A stretch of 64,000 bases of DNA, taken from assembly GCF_023195515.1 (NCBI RefSeq), contig NZ_JALPKR020000002.1:1589001-1653000 (forward strand), in the 5' to 3' direction. Numbering within the stretch: position 1 is the stretch's first letter; each line of letters begins with the position of its first letter. Both the position numbers and the translations under genes were made by a program. This DNA is from Variovorax sp. S12S4 (GTDB lineage: Bacteria > Pseudomonadota > Gammaproteobacteria > Burkholderiales > Burkholderiaceae_C). Below are positions 1 to 12,304 of this stretch, one piece after another. The notes beneath the pieces are model-generated. The model saw only the letters and a list, made by a program, of their open reading frames with translations, made no database searches and was not told the DNA's origin.

Positions 1-1358
1 GATGAAGTAGCCCCAACCCATGTTGAAAACGAAAGCCAGCGCCGCCATGGCCAGCGCCGACGCCAGCGGGAGCACGAGGCTGTGGTTCTGGTAGAGCCAG
101 GCGTTCACGCCGACCAGCACGGCGACCGTGACGATTCCCAGCACGACGGCGCGCGGCGCCGGCAGCAGCGTGAGGCCCAACGCCAGCACGAGCCCCGCGG
201 CCAGCACGTTCAGCACCTCGTAGCCGGGCGCGTAGTCGGGCACCGCGAGCAGGCGGCGGTCGAGCATGGCCGACACCACGTTGGCATGCACCTCGACACC
301 GGGAAACGCAGCGCCAACTGGCGTGGCGCGCAGGTCTTGCAGGCCCGGCGCGGTAGCGCCCACAAGCACGATGCGGCCCTTCAGTTCGCCCGGCGCGAGG
401 CGGCCCTCGAGCACGTCGCTAGCCGGCACATAGCGGAACGAGCCGCCACTCGCCCCGCCCGGACCGCGGAACGGCACCTGCATGCTGGCTGTTGCGTCGA
501 CCGGCACGCGCAAGCCGCCCACGATGAGCGATTGCAGCCGGGGCACGGCGCCGCCCGATGCAAAGGCCGGCAGCACGGGGGCGTGCCATTGGCCAGCCTG
601 TAGACGGCCAGGCCCAACGATTCGTAATACCCTGGCCGGCCACGGTCACCCTCATAACGGGCGATGAGCGGCACGCTGCGGATGATGCCCTCGTCGCCGG
701 AGCTGACCAGCGTGTTGAGAAAGCCCGAGGCCGGCGCGGCGGCCGCCAGCACCGGAAGGTTGGCGCCGAAGCCGTTCCACTCCGTGGCATAGCCGTGGTC
801 CGCCGGAAATGCTTCGGGCGGCAGCAGCGGCGCCCCCGGCAACTGGCCCTTGGCGCTGGGCTTTTCGGTTCGCGTGAAGTAATAGCCGAGCGCCACGCGC
901 TGCCCGTCGAGCGATCTCGCAAAGATGGCGTCGTTGTCGAGCGATGGCGCCACGCGTTCGATTTCGCCGGCAAGCCCCGGCATGTCGCGAAGCGGGCCGC
1001 GCGCAATCTGCCGCAGCTTGTCGAGGCCGGAGCTTCGGTCCGGCTCGACGAACATCACGTCGAAGCCCAGCACCGCCACTTGCTGGCGCCCCGTGAGTTC
1101 CCTGGTCAGCCGGGCCAGCTTGTCGCGCGCCCAGGGCCATTGCCCCTGCCGCGCCAGGCTGGCGTCGTCGACGTCCACGATCACGATGCGGGGGTCGAGC
1201 GTGCCCGGCATGGTGGCGCGAAGGCGGGTGTCGTAAATCAGGTGGTCGAGGTGGTCGAGCACGCTCAGGCGCCAGGCGCCGGTGGCGTGCGCCAAGGCCA
1301 GCAAAACCGGCAGCAGGGTAATGACGATGCGTGGCCAATGCCGCCGGAGCGCATTCAT
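1..1358 (-). CDS. CHASE2-domain membrane sensor protein, partial and frameshifted
   Basis: Probable membrane-bound signalling receptor. An N-terminal hydrophobic segment (residues about 10-30) is followed by a CHASE2-type extracytoplasmic sensor domain (landmarks FDVMFVEPD and DEGIIRSVPLIARY). The frame breaks after YRLANGTP at a run of five G (577-581). If one base is restored there, the frame stays open to base 1, giving GRIVLVGATAPGLQDL and then hydrophobic segments ending NMGWGYF. The effector domain lies beyond the window; in this family it is usually a nucleotide cyclase or a Ser/Thr kinase, and the WGYF ending after the membrane segments is typical of CHASE2 cyclases (inference). The FHA and PP2C genes that follow on the same strand fit a phospho-signalling cluster. 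A real pseudogene is possible, but a sequencing deletion is likelier. Confidence 0.75.
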
Positions 1359-1384
1359 GGCGTCGGCGCTACGCGGGCCTGAGT

Positions 1385-2035
1385 TCAGACCCGCACGAAC
1401 TGCATGCGCGTGGCGCCGCCGAGTTCCAGCACGTCGCGTTCCTGCAATCCGACGGCATCGGTACCGAGGGGATTGCCGTTGAGCCTGACCTCGCCCATGA
1501 CGCTGGCCGCCACATAGCCTTGGCGCCGGCGCGTGACAACCGCCACGGCAACGCCGGGCTTGCCGATGGTGGTGACAACCTTCTGCAGCGGCAGGTCCTG
1601 GCCGCCGCCGGTGTCCGAGAGTTCACGCAGCACCGGAACGCCCAGTTCGACCAGCGCGCCGGCTTCGGTCGGTGCGGACGAGAGGGGAATGGGGGACGAA
1701 AAATCGTCCGACACGTTGTGTACCGAGCCCGCGCCGGGCTCCAGGTTGTTGCGGGCGCGAAAGTGAATGCGGCAGCCGCCGAGCTCGATGACGTCGTTGT
1801 CCTTGAGCACCTGCTTCTGGACGACGAGCGCATTGACGTAGGTGCCGTTGGTGCTGTTGAGGTCTTCAATTTCGACTTCGCCGCCGCGCATGTGCAGCAC
1901 GGCATGCTCGCCGCTCACCGCCAGGTTGTCGATGACGATATCGTTGTAGGCGCGCCGTCCCAGCGTGGTGCGGTCCTTGGCGAGCGCCACTTGTTCGATG
2001 ACAACGCCATCGATCGAAATGATCATTTTCGGCAT
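1385..2035 (-). CDS. FHA domain protein
   Basis: 216-residue cytoplasmic protein with an N-terminal forkhead-associated domain (residues about 5-95), which binds phosphothreonine peptides. The conserved features are present: GR at 26-27, SGEH at 41-44 and NSTNGT at 60-65. The C-terminal half (about 125-216) looks like a second, degenerate FHA-like fold (TTIGKPGVAVAVV, VRLNGNPLG) without the canonical binding residues. It lies between the CHASE2 gene and the PP2C phosphatase on the same strand, so it probably reads phosphorylation events controlled by them. No kinase gene is visible in the window; it may lie upstream of base 1. Confidence 0.85.
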   Translation of the reverse strand: MPKMIISIDGVVIEQVALAKDRTTLGRRAYNDIVIDNLAVSGEHAVLHMRGGEVEIEDLNSTNGTYVNALVVQKQVLKDNDVIELGGCRIHFRARNNLEPGAGSVHNVSDDFSSPIPLSSAPTEAGALVELGVPVLRELSDTGGGQDLPLQKVVTTIGKPGVAVAVVTRRRQGYVAASVMGEVRLNGNPLGTDAVGLQERDVLELGGATRMQFVRV

Positions 2036-2105
2036 TGCCGACTCCCCGATTTACAGAAATTGGTTGGTGGCAGGCGGAACAACGGGCGGTCGCTCGGGCC
2101 TGGGG

Positions 2106-2911
2106 CTAGGCGGCAGCAGGCGCATCGCCGACGCGCGCTTTTGCCAGGACAACGGAAATGTTATCCCGTCCGCCATTGTCGTTTGCAATTGCAACCAAAA
2201 GTGATGCTTTCTGCTGAAGTCCGACATCGTGGTTCAAAAGCGTGAAAAGCTGCGCATCCGAAATCATCTCGCTGAGTCCGTCGGAGCACAGCATATACAG
2301 GTCGTCGGGCCTTGCGGTGTGCTCATGCATTTCGAGCACCACCTGCGCCTCTACACCCACCGCCCGGGTCACGAGGTTGCGATGGGGCGAATGCAGCGCC
2401 TCCTCGGCGGTGATTGCGCCCGCGTCGAGCTGCTGCTGGCGCAGCGAATGGTCGCGCGTGAGCTGCTCGAGCTTGTTGTTGCGAAGCCTGTAGCAGCGCG
2501 AATCGCCGATGTGGCCGACCAGCACGCGCTGGGGCCGGAAAGCCGCCAGCACCAGGGTCGTTCCCATGCCCTGCAGCTCCTCGTTGGCAATGCCGGCTTC
2601 GAGAATGGCCGAATTCGCCTCGTCGGTGGCGGCCTGCAAGGCACGCCGGATCACCCGCGCGGGCGCCTGGGGGCCGGCTTGCGCGAACCACCGGGCAAAA
2701 CTTGCGTGCACCAGCGACACGGCCATGGCACTGGCCACTTCGCCGCCCTTGTAGCCACCCATGCCGTCGGCCAGCACGGCAAGGCCCAGCGCCGGATCGA
2801 CATGGAGGTCGTCCTCGTTGTGGGCGCGCGCCCGCCCCACGTCGGTGAGCGCGGCGAACTCCCAGGACAGCGGGGGCCGATTGGAAAGAGGGACGCGCCG
2901 ACGCTCACCAT
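2106..2911 (-). CDS. PP2C-type serine/threonine phosphatase, apparent 1-nt deletion near the start
   Basis: Metal-dependent protein phosphatase of the PP2C/Stp1 family, about 268 residues. Motifs in order: DVGRARAHNEDD, DGMGG (metal-binding Asp), GDSRCYRL, TRDHS, CSDGL and GGRDNIS. The phosphatase frame has no good start codon: followed upstream it runs into the terC gene without an ATG or GTG at a sensible position. An ATG at 2911 in the neighbouring frame gives MVSVGASLFPIGP and joins PLSWEF if one base is added to the run of five G at 2872-2876. I therefore place the start at 2911 with an assumed deletion; a second in-frame ATG lies at 2920. It probably dephosphorylates targets of the adjacent FHA/CHASE2 pathway. 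Confidence 0.8.
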
Positions 2912-2937
2912 TGTGTACAAGCGTGGGCGCGCGGCAT

Positions 2938-3624
2938 TCAGTGCCCGGCCGCAGCGCGTGCGCGCTGCTGCAGCAAGCGGCCGGCGGCCACGACAAAGAA
3001 CGCACCGGCGGCCGCGGCCGCATAGTGCAGCCAGGGGTTGGCCGCGAGCACGCCATGCAGCGAGACGTCGCTTGCAATCGTCTCCCCGCCGACCCAGCCG
3101 ATCAGGGCGGCACCCAGCATGACGATGATCGGAAAACGTTCCATGAGCTTGATCATGAGCGTACTGCCAAAAATCACCAGCGGAATGCTGATTGCGAGGC
3201 CGAGCACCAGCAGCACCATGCTGCCTTGCGCGGCAGCCGCCACGGCAATGACGTTGTCCAGGCTCATGACCAGGTCGGCCAGCAGGATGGTGCGCACGGC
3301 AGCGAGCATGCTGCCGTATTCCTTGGCCTCGCCGTCATCCTCTTCTTCCTCGCCCAGGAGCTGCAGGCCGATCCACAGCAGCAGCAGGCCGCCGACGATC
3401 TGCAGGTACGGCAGCGCCAGCAGCCTGGCCGCCACGAGGGTCAGCACGATGCGCAGCACCACGGCCGCGCCCGAGCCGAACAGCACGGCTTTTTGCTGCT
3501 GCGCGGGCGGCAGGGAACGGGCAGCCATGGCAATCACCACGGCGTTGTCACCCGAAAGAATGATGTTGATCCAGACAATCTTGACCAGGCCGATCCAGAA
3601 ATCGGTGCTTTGAAGGAGTTCCAT
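2938..3624 (-). CDS. TerC/YjbE family integral membrane protein
   Basis: 228-residue polytopic protein of the TerC family, whose members are linked to tellurite resistance and manganese export. About seven membrane segments are visible. The two conserved acidic repeats are present: SGDNAVVIAMA near residue 25 and MSLDNVIAVAAAA near residue 125. A cytoplasmic acidic loop (LLGEEEEDDGEAKEYG) separates the two halves. The start at 3624 (MELLQSTDFWIGLVKIV) is chosen because the family begins just before the first acidic helix. It follows sucD on the same strand, but a strong terminator separates them. No yybP-ykoY type leader is visible in the 98-bp gap. Manganese export is an inference from the family. 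Confidence 0.85.
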   Translation of the reverse strand: MELLQSTDFWIGLVKIVWINIILSGDNAVVIAMAARSLPPAQQQKAVLFGSGAAVVLRIVLTLVAARLLALPYLQIVGGLLLLWIGLQLLGEEEEDDGEAKEYGSMLAAVRTILLADLVMSLDNVIAVAAAAQGSMVLLVLGLAISIPLVIFGSTLMIKLMERFPIIVMLGAALIGWVGGETIASDVSLHGVLAANPWLHYAAAAAGAFFVVAAGRLLQQRARAAAGH

Positions 3625-3649
3625 GTCTCTTTTCCACTGTGTTGTAGTG

Positions 3650-3684
3650 AAAAAAGCGCCCGCAGGGTTTGCGGGCGCTTTTTT
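3650..3684 (-). terminator. Intrinsic terminator downstream of sucD
   Basis: A near-perfect 15-bp inverted repeat with arms at 3650-3664 and 3670-3684, GC-rich in the middle and ending in six A on one side and six T on the other. On the minus strand it ends the sucCD transcript 38 bp after the sucD stop; the poly-T on both strands would also let it act in the opposite direction. Confidence 0.9.
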
Positions 3685-3722
3685 CTTTTTGCGTGGTGCG
3701 CAGAGAGAAGGTCTGCTGCGGT

Positions 3723-4615
<893 letters not shown>

Positions 4616-4625
4616 GACTTGTTCC

Positions 4626-5792
<1,167 letters not shown>

Positions 5793-5859
5793 GAGGGTTG
5801 TCTCTCGGAAGGAGGAAGTTGAGAACGGGAGATCTGGGGTCTGAGGCGTCTTTGGCTCT

Positions 5860-5906
5860 GTTGTTCGCGGGCGACGGCAACCTGACGGCTGGGGGCGGCG
5901 AACAAC
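5860..5906. promoter_or_regulatory. Inverted repeat in the sucC/argC divergent region
   Basis: Nine-bp arms GTTGTTCGC (5860-5868) and GCGAACAAC (5898-5906) flank a 29-nt spacer. It lies 68 bp upstream of the sucC start, so it may form a leader stem-loop in the sucC mRNA or a DNA-binding site. A smaller palindrome, TGACC-TTGC-GGTCA, lies at 5946-5959, closer to argC. I see no convincing sigma-70 promoter pair for either gene; function is unproven. Confidence 0.35.
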
Positions 5907-5998
5907 CGCGGACTGTATCATGGTGCGGCGCACCAATACTCGACGTGACCTTGCGGTCAATACGTACTTTCTTCTAGCGACCCCACGGATACTCCGAT

Positions 5999-6922
5999 AT
6001 GGCCAAGGTTTTCATCGACGGCGAAGCCGGCACCACCGGTTTGCAAATTCGCGAGCGGCTCCAGACGATGCCGCAAATCGAACTCGTGAGCATTGCGCCC
6101 GAGCTGCGAAAAGACGTGAACGCCAAGCGCGAACTCATGGCCGGTGTCGACCTGGTGGTGCTGTGCCTGCACGACGACGCGGCCCGCGAATCGGTTGCGC
6201 TGATCGACCAGCTGTCGGGCAAGAAGCCCAAGATCATCGACGCATCCACCGCGCACCGCGTGGCGCCCGGCTGGGTGTTCGGCTTCCCTGAACTGGTGGA
6301 AGGCCACTGGCAGGCCGTGGCCGCGGCCGACCGCGTCGGCAACCCGGGCTGCTATGCCACGGGCGCCATCGCCATCGTGCGCCCGTTGGTCGATGCGGGC
6401 CTGCTGCCGGCCGATTTCCCGGTTTCGCTGCCCTCGGTCAGCGGCTATTCGGGTGGCGGACGGGCCATGATCGAGGACTACGAGGGCGGCAAGGCGCCGC
6501 TCTTCGAAACCTACGCGCTCGGCCTCAAGCACAAGCACATTCCTGAAATCATGAAGTACACCGGCCTCACCCGCCGGCCCGTCTTCATTCCTTCGGTGGG
6601 CAATTTCAAGCAGGGCATGCTCGTGCAGCTGCCGCTGCACCTCGACCTGCTGCCCGGCAAGCCGAAGGCCGGCGACCTGCACGACGCCATTGCCGCGCAC
6701 TACGCCAGGAGCAACACGCCCGAGCAGTTCGTGAAGGTGCTGCCGCCTACCGACAACGGCAAGCTCGACGCGCTGGCGCTCAACGACACCAACGAGCTCG
6801 AAATTCGCGTGTTCCCGAACGAAGACCACCGCCATGCGGTGGTGATTGCGCGGCTGGACAACCTGGGCAAGGGCGCCAGCGGCGCCGCGGTGCAGAACCT
6901 GAAGCTGATGCTGGCGCTCTGA
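5999..6922 (+). CDS. argC: N-acetyl-gamma-glutamyl-phosphate reductase (type 2)
   Basis: 307-residue NADPH-dependent reductase of arginine biosynthesis, which converts N-acetylglutamyl phosphate to the semialdehyde. The N-terminal dinucleotide-binding motif [14 protein letters not shown] identifies the short type-2 ArgC family, as does the length. The catalytic cysteine is C118 in [10 protein letters not shown], and the glycine-rich loop [14 protein letters not shown] follows. The ATG at 5999 gives the conserved [14 protein letters not shown] start. No other arginine gene is nearby, so it appears to be transcribed alone, divergently from sucCD. Confidence 0.95.
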   Translation: MAKVFIDGEAGTTGLQIRERLQTMPQIELVSIAPELRKDVNAKRELMAGVDLVVLCLHDDAARESVALIDQLSGKKPKIIDASTAHRVAPGWVFGFPELVEGHWQAVAAADRVGNPGCYATGAIAIVRPLVDAGLLPADFPVSLPSVSGYSGGGRAMIEDYEGGKAPLFETYALGLKHKHIPEIMKYTGLTRRPVFIPSVGNFKQGMLVQLPLHLDLLPGKPKAGDLHDAIAAHYARSNTPEQFVKVLPPTDNGKLDALALNDTNELEIRVFPNEDHRHAVVIARLDNLGKGASGAAVQNLKLMLAL

Positions 6923-6943
6923 GCGCCAGCCATCGTTCCCGGT

Positions 6944-7675
6944 TCACCTGACGAGCCAGAGGCCGACGCCCAGCAGCACCGCGTGCGCGCCCAGCGCAAT
7001 GTAGAGCGGCTTGCTTGAGGGCTCCGCCATCTCCTGCAGCGTTTCGTTGATGCGGCGCGTGAGCAATGCGCGCAGCGCCGGGTCTTGCGCGGCGCCCTCT
7101 TCTGCTGCCGCCAGCTCGCCATGTTCCGCACGGCCTTGCTGCCATTCGGCGAGCATGTCGCTCAATGGCAAACGGTTGAGCACAAAGCCGACCACCGCGC
7201 GCACCGCCTTGCCCTCACCCAGCACCGGCGCAAGCTGCTTGCTCAGCGCGTCGACGGACAGCCAGTCGGCCGCACGCTGCAGCGTGCCGTGCGTGCGCGG
7301 CATGGCTTCGATGCGGCCTGCGATAGCGCCGCCCAGCCGCTCAGACACGGCCTCGCCCCGCGCAGCCACCAGGTGCTGCATGGCCTTGGCCCGGCCCTGC
7401 TGCACACCCAGCATCACGTAGACGACCACGAAGAGAAACAGCAGCACCGCGACCAGCAGGGGCGGCGAAGTGAGCAGCGCGAGCGCGGCACCGGCGCCGC
7501 CCGCACGCGCGCCCGCATTGCCGGGCCCCTGCAGCTGGCTCAGGTAATAGAAGAAGGCGCCGCCACCGAGGATGAGCGAGAGCAAGCCGCCCTTGACCAC
7601 CGATCCGATGAAGGCGGCGCCGGCCTTGGCACCCGCGCGCATGAGCGACGGCTGGCCTGCAGGTCCTGAAGACAT
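6944..7675 (-). CDS. Membrane protein of unknown function
   Basis: 243-residue protein that I cannot assign to a named family. Hydrophobic segments are visible at about residues 25-46 (VVKGGLLSLILGGGAFFYYL), about 63-92 (ALALLTSPPLLVAVLLFLFVVVYVML) and at the extreme C-terminus (YIALGAHAVLLGVGLWLV). Between them lies a charged, probably cytoplasmic, helical region rich in Ala, Glu and Arg. It follows recX on the same strand, 21 bp downstream, and may be read through from recA-recX. It is convergent with argC. Confidence 0.7.
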   Translation of the reverse strand: MSSGPAGQPSLMRAGAKAGAAFIGSVVKGGLLSLILGGGAFFYYLSQLQGPGNAGARAGGAGAALALLTSPPLLVAVLLFLFVVVYVMLGVQQGRAKAMQHLVAARGEAVSERLGGAIAGRIEAMPRTHGTLQRAADWLSVDALSKQLAPVLGEGKAVRAVVGFVLNRLPLSDMLAEWQQGRAEHGELAAAEEGAAQDPALRALLTRRINETLQEMAEPSSKPLYIALGAHAVLLGVGLWLVR

Positions 7676-7696
7676 GAGAGTTCCTCCTCCGAAGTT

Positions 7697-8266
7697 TTAT
7701 ATGAAGGCGGTCCTCGTGCGGGACCGGCCCGCGCCGATCATGCCATCGGCGGCATCTTGAGCATCACCGCCGCGGCGGCGCAACGGCGCTACCCGCTTCA
7801 TTCGCCGCCGGTCGCTGTCGCCGTCGAAATCGCTCCGGAGCACCTTGGCCACCACCGCGCCCGAAAAGCCGCGCGCCATCAGAAAGCGCATCTGCTTGGC
7901 GCGCTCCTTCGCATCGGTGGGCGGTGCATCGAAACGGCGGCGCCACAACGCAGTGGCGCGCTCTACTTCGGTGTCTTGCAGGCTGGCCACGGCTTGTGCG
8001 ATGGCTTCGGGCGTGATGCCCTTGGCCTGCAATTCCTGGCGCACACGCAATGCGCCCGAGCGGGCGACGCGCTGGTTCAGCACCGAGGCCACCACCCGCG
8101 GCTCGCTGATGAAGTCCTTGGCGGCCAGTTCGTCGAGCGCGCGGGCCAGCGTACCGGGCTCTTCTTCATGCCTGGCCAGCTTGCGCTCCAGTTCCGCGCG
8201 CGAATGCTCGCGCTGGCTCAGGAGCCGCAATGCGCGGCCTTTGAGTGAGGGGGCACCGAATGCCAT
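7697..8266 (-). CDS. recX: Regulatory protein RecX
   Basis: 189-residue RecX-family protein, a modulator of RecA filament growth. The helical repeats typical of the family are visible: SLKGRALRLLSQREHSRAELERKL, DFISEPRVVASVLNQRV and KERAKQMRFLMARGFSGAVVAKVL. The ATG at 8266 is chosen because longer readings overlap recA and are arginine/proline-rich without family similarity. It lies 49 bp downstream of recA, the usual arrangement. The last 35 residues are unusually arginine-rich and not obviously RecX-like, so an end-of-gene frameshift cannot be excluded. Confidence 0.93.
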   Translation of the reverse strand: MAFGAPSLKGRALRLLSQREHSRAELERKLARHEEEPGTLARALDELAAKDFISEPRVVASVLNQRVARSGALRVRQELQAKGITPEAIAQAVASLQDTEVERATALWRRRFDAPPTDAKERAKQMRFLMARGFSGAVVAKVLRSDFDGDSDRRRMKRVAPLRRRGGDAQDAADGMIGAGRSRTRTAFI

Positions 8267-8315
8267 GCCGGGTGGTCGCTTGCGCGGCCCCGCGAGAGGC
8301 CGCGCCGTACCTTGC

Positions 8316-9434
<1,119 letters not shown>

Positions 9435-9499
9435 GTGGAAATCTCCTTGAAAATCAACGGTTTGTGTGTGACTGCCATCCATCTGCTTTTAATTACAGG

Positions 9500-9515
9500 C
9501 TGGATGCTTGAACAG
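9500..9515 (-). promoter_or_regulatory. Possible LexA (SOS) box upstream of recA
   Basis: On the minus strand the sequence is CTGT-TCAAGCAT-CCAG, one base away from the CTGT-N8-ACAG consensus of proteobacterial LexA boxes. It sits 66-81 bp upstream of the recA start, followed by TGTAAT, a plausible -10 element. The single mismatch and the imperfect promoter keep the confidence moderate. Confidence 0.5.
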
Positions 9516-9580
9516 TAGTGTAGGGGCTCATTGGTTTCAGTAAACTCATTTTTTAGTCAGTTTGCTTTACCATTTGGCGG

Positions 9581-10066
9581 ATGGCTGACAATGCTTTTCC
9601 GACCGATCCCGATGCTTGGCGGCAAACCCACCTGGGCCGCCTGCTGGGCCATGCGATGCGCCGCTTCGACGAGCGCGTGCTCGAACTCATGGCGCATGAC
9701 GTCGAAGTGCCGCTGGCGCTGTCGAACCTGGCCGCCCGGGCCCAGGTGAGCGCCGCGCACATCCACATCACGCGGCACCTGGCGCGCGAAGGTTCGCGCC
9801 TGACCGAACTGGCCGAACGGGCCGGCATGACCAAGCAGGCCATGGGTGCGCTGGTAGACCAGTGCGAAGCCTGGGGCCTGGTCACCCGCGGGCCCGACCC
9901 GCTCGATGCGCGGGCGCGGCGCGTGCTTTTCACCGCCGACGGATTGGCATGGCTCGACGCCTTTCGCGGCGCAGTCACGCAGGCCGAGCGCGAATTCCGC
10001 GCCAGCGTCGGCAACGACGTCGCCACGGTGGTAACCATCGGTCTGGAAGCGTACACAGCGGGCTAG
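9581..10066 (+). CDS. MarR family transcriptional regulator
   Basis: 161-residue winged helix-turn-helix regulator. The recognition region is LTELAERAGMTKQAMGALVDQCEAWGLVTR (about residues 72-101), followed by the wing motif DPLDARARRVLFT. The N-terminal helices (AWRQTHLGRLLGHAMRRFDERVLE) fit the MarR dimerisation domain. It is divergent from recA across a 146-bp region. MarR proteins usually control a neighbouring gene or their own promoter; no obvious target enzyme is adjacent. The ligand is unknown. Confidence 0.85.
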   Translation: MADNAFPTDPDAWRQTHLGRLLGHAMRRFDERVLELMAHDVEVPLALSNLAARAQVSAAHIHITRHLAREGSRLTELAERAGMTKQAMGALVDQCEAWGLVTRGPDPLDARARRVLFTADGLAWLDAFRGAVTQAEREFRASVGNDVATVVTIGLEAYTAG

Positions 10067-10133
10067 ACTCGGCTGGGAGAGAGACAAATGTGAACGGCGC
10101 CGGCGCGGCGCCCGAACCGGCCGGAGGTGGCTC

Positions 10134-10808
10134 ATGCGGATTCTGATTGCCGAAGACGACCAGGTGCTGGCCGATGCCCTGCTGCGCAGCCTGCGCACCT
10201 CGGGCGCGGCGGTCGACCACGTGGCGAACGGTTCGCAGGCCGACACCGCGCTCATGACGCACAGCGAGTTCGACCTGCTGATCCTCGACCTCGGGCTGCC
10301 CAACCTGCACGGCATCGAGATCCTCAAGCGCCTGCGTGCGCGTGGTTCGCAGTTGCCCGTGCTGGTGCTCACCGCGGCCGACAGCGTGGAAGAACGCGTC
10401 AAGGGCCTGGACCACGGCGCCGACGACTACATGGCCAAGCCCTTCAGCCTGCAAGAGCTCGAAGCGCGCGTGCGGGCGCTCACGCGGCGCGGCATGGGTG
10501 CCACCAGCAACACCATCCGGCACGGTCCGCTGGTGTACGACCAGGCCGGCCGCGTGGCGACCATCGACGGCAAGATGGTCGAGCTCTCGGCGCGCGAACT
10601 CGGCCTGCTCGAGGTGCTGCTGCAGCGCGCGGGCCGCTTGGTCAGCAAGGACCAGCTGGTGGAGCGCCTGTGCGAATGGGGCGAGGAAGTGAGCCTGAAC
10701 GCGATCGAGGTCTACATCCACCGCCTGCGCAAGAAGATCGAGAAGGGGCCGGTGCGCATTGCCACGGTTCGCGGCCTCGGCTACTGCCTCGAAAAAATCC
10801 AGCAATGA
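10134..10808 (+). CDS. OmpR-family response regulator, TctD-like
   Basis: 224-residue two-component response regulator. The receiver domain (1-120) has acidic residues E7-D8-D9, phospho-acceptor D52 (LILDLGLPN), T80 and K102 (DYMAKPF). A winged-helix OmpR/PhoB DNA-binding domain follows (about 130-222: ELSARELGLLEVLLQRAG, VEVYIHRLRKKIEKG-type region). A strong ribosome-binding site, GGAGG, lies 7 nt before the ATG. The histidine kinase gene follows 38 bp downstream. The pair resembles TctD/TctE, which controls tricarboxylate uptake; with Bug proteins nearby that fits, but no tctCBA transporter operon is in the window. Confidence 0.9.
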   Translation: MRILIAEDDQVLADALLRSLRTSGAAVDHVANGSQADTALMTHSEFDLLILDLGLPNLHGIEILKRLRARGSQLPVLVLTAADSVEERVKGLDHGADDYMAKPFSLQELEARVRALTRRGMGATSNTIRHGPLVYDQAGRVATIDGKMVELSARELGLLEVLLQRAGRLVSKDQLVERLCEWGEEVSLNAIEVYIHRLRKKIEKGPVRIATVRGLGYCLEKIQQ

Positions 10809-10846
10809 CACGCGGGCTTGCCCCGCGGCTTCGGAGGCCGTAAGCC

Positions 10847-12292
10847 TTGAAACTGTTCCAGCGCGCGCAGCGCTCCCTGTTCGGCGAGATCCTCGACTGG
10901 ATGCTCACGCCGCTGCTGCTGCTGGTGCCGGTGAGCATCGGCGTCACGTGGCTGGTGGCACAGGGCATTGCCAATGCGCCCTTCGACCGCGCGCTCGAAT
11001 ACAACGTGCAGACGCTGGCGCGGCTCGTCACGGTACAGCAGGGCCAGACGCAGTTCGTGCTGCCGCAGCCGGCGCGCGAAATCTTGCGGGCCGACGACGC
11101 CGACCGCGTGTACTACCAGCTGCTCGACAGCCACGGCAAGCTGCTGAGCGGCGAGTCCGACGTGCCGCATCCCAACACCGACGAGCCCCCGGTGCCGGGC
11201 GTGGTCACGTTGCGCAACGGCGAAATGCGCGGCAAACCGGTTCGCGTGGCCTCGCTCTGGCTGGCCAATGACGACGACGACTCGGCGCCCGCGCTGCTGC
11301 AGGTGGCCGAGACGCGCGAGAAGCAGTCGGTGCTGGCCACCGAAATCATCAAGGGTGTGCTGCTGCCGCAATTCGCGATCCTGCCGCTCGCGGTGCTGCT
11401 GATCTGGCTGGCGCTGGTGCGCGGCATCAAGCCGCTGTCGGTGGTGGAGGCGCGCATCCGCGAGCGCCGTCCGGGCGACCTGAGCCCGCTCGACGAATCG
11501 TCGGTGCCGCTCGAAGTGGTGCCGCTGGTGTCTTCGGTCAATGAGCTGCTCGACAAGCTCAACGACTCGATCCACACGCAAAAACGCTTTCTCGCCGACG
11601 CGGCGCACCAGCTCAAGACGCCGCTCGCGGGCCTGCGCATGCAGGCCGACCTGGCGCAGCGTGAAGGCGCCAACGCCGACGAGCTGAAGCAGTCGCTCAA
11701 GCAGATCGGCCGCGCCAGCGTGCGCGCCACGCACACGGTGAACCAGCTGCTCTCGCTCGCGCGCGCCGAAAGCACCGGTGCCGGCACGGGCCGCCAGCCC
11801 TGCGATCTGGCCCGGCTCACCATTGAAGTGGTGCGCGAAGCCGTGCCGCGCGCCATCGAAAAGCGCATCGACCTGGGCTACGACGGCGCCGAAGCGGGGG
11901 CGCCCGGCGTGGTGCTCGAAGGCAACCCGACTCTGCTGAAGGAACTGGTGCGCAACCTGGTCGACAACGCCATCAACTACACGCCGTCGACTCCTGAGCG
12001 GCCGGGCGTGATCACCGCGCGCGTGCTGGCCGACCCCTTCGGGCATGTGGTGTTGGTGCAGGTGGAAGACAACGGCCCGGGCATCGCGGAATCGGACCGC
12101 GAGCTGGTGTTCGAGCCGTTCTACCGCGTGCTCGGCAACGAGGCCGACGGTTCGGGGCTGGGCTTGCCGATCGTGCGGGAGATTGCCAACCAGCACCATG
12201 CGCAGGTCAAGCTTGAAGACGCGCATCCGGGCCGGCAACCGCCGGGCGCGCGCTTCACGGTGCGCTTCGAGGGCGAAGAACTGGCGCCTTGA
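10847..12292 (+). CDS. Sensor histidine kinase, TctE-like
   Basis: 481-residue membrane sensor kinase. Two membrane segments (about 20-42 and 172-193) flank a periplasmic domain of about 130 residues, which resembles the TctE N-terminal sensor. The dimerisation helix carries the phospho-accepting H254 (FLADAAHQLKTPLAGLR). ATP-binding motifs follow: N box LVDNAINYTP, G1 VEDNGPGI and G2 GSGLGLPI. It is expected to phosphorylate the adjacent response regulator. Its signal is unknown; citrate-like carboxylates are an inference from the family. Confidence 0.9.
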   Translation: MKLFQRAQRSLFGEILDWMLTPLLLLVPVSIGVTWLVAQGIANAPFDRALEYNVQTLARLVTVQQGQTQFVLPQPAREILRADDADRVYYQLLDSHGKLLSGESDVPHPNTDEPPVPGVVTLRNGEMRGKPVRVASLWLANDDDDSAPALLQVAETREKQSVLATEIIKGVLLPQFAILPLAVLLIWLALVRGIKPLSVVEARIRERRPGDLSPLDESSVPLEVVPLVSSVNELLDKLNDSIHTQKRFLADAAHQLKTPLAGLRMQADLAQREGANADELKQSLKQIGRASVRATHTVNQLLSLARAESTGAGTGRQPCDLARLTIEVVREAVPRAIEKRIDLGYDGAEAGAPGVVLEGNPTLLKELVRNLVDNAINYTPSTPERPGVITARVLADPFGHVVLVQVEDNGPGIAESDRELVFEPFYRVLGNEADGSGLGLPIVREIANQHHAQVKLEDAHPGRQPPGARFTVRFEGEELAP

Positions 12293-12304
12293 GCGGCAGC
12301 GTGT

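Noticed and set aside
3625..3722. A yybP-ykoY-type manganese riboswitch upstream of the TerC-family gene.
   Set aside because: The 98-bp gap holds only the sucD terminator; there is no room for the conserved loops.
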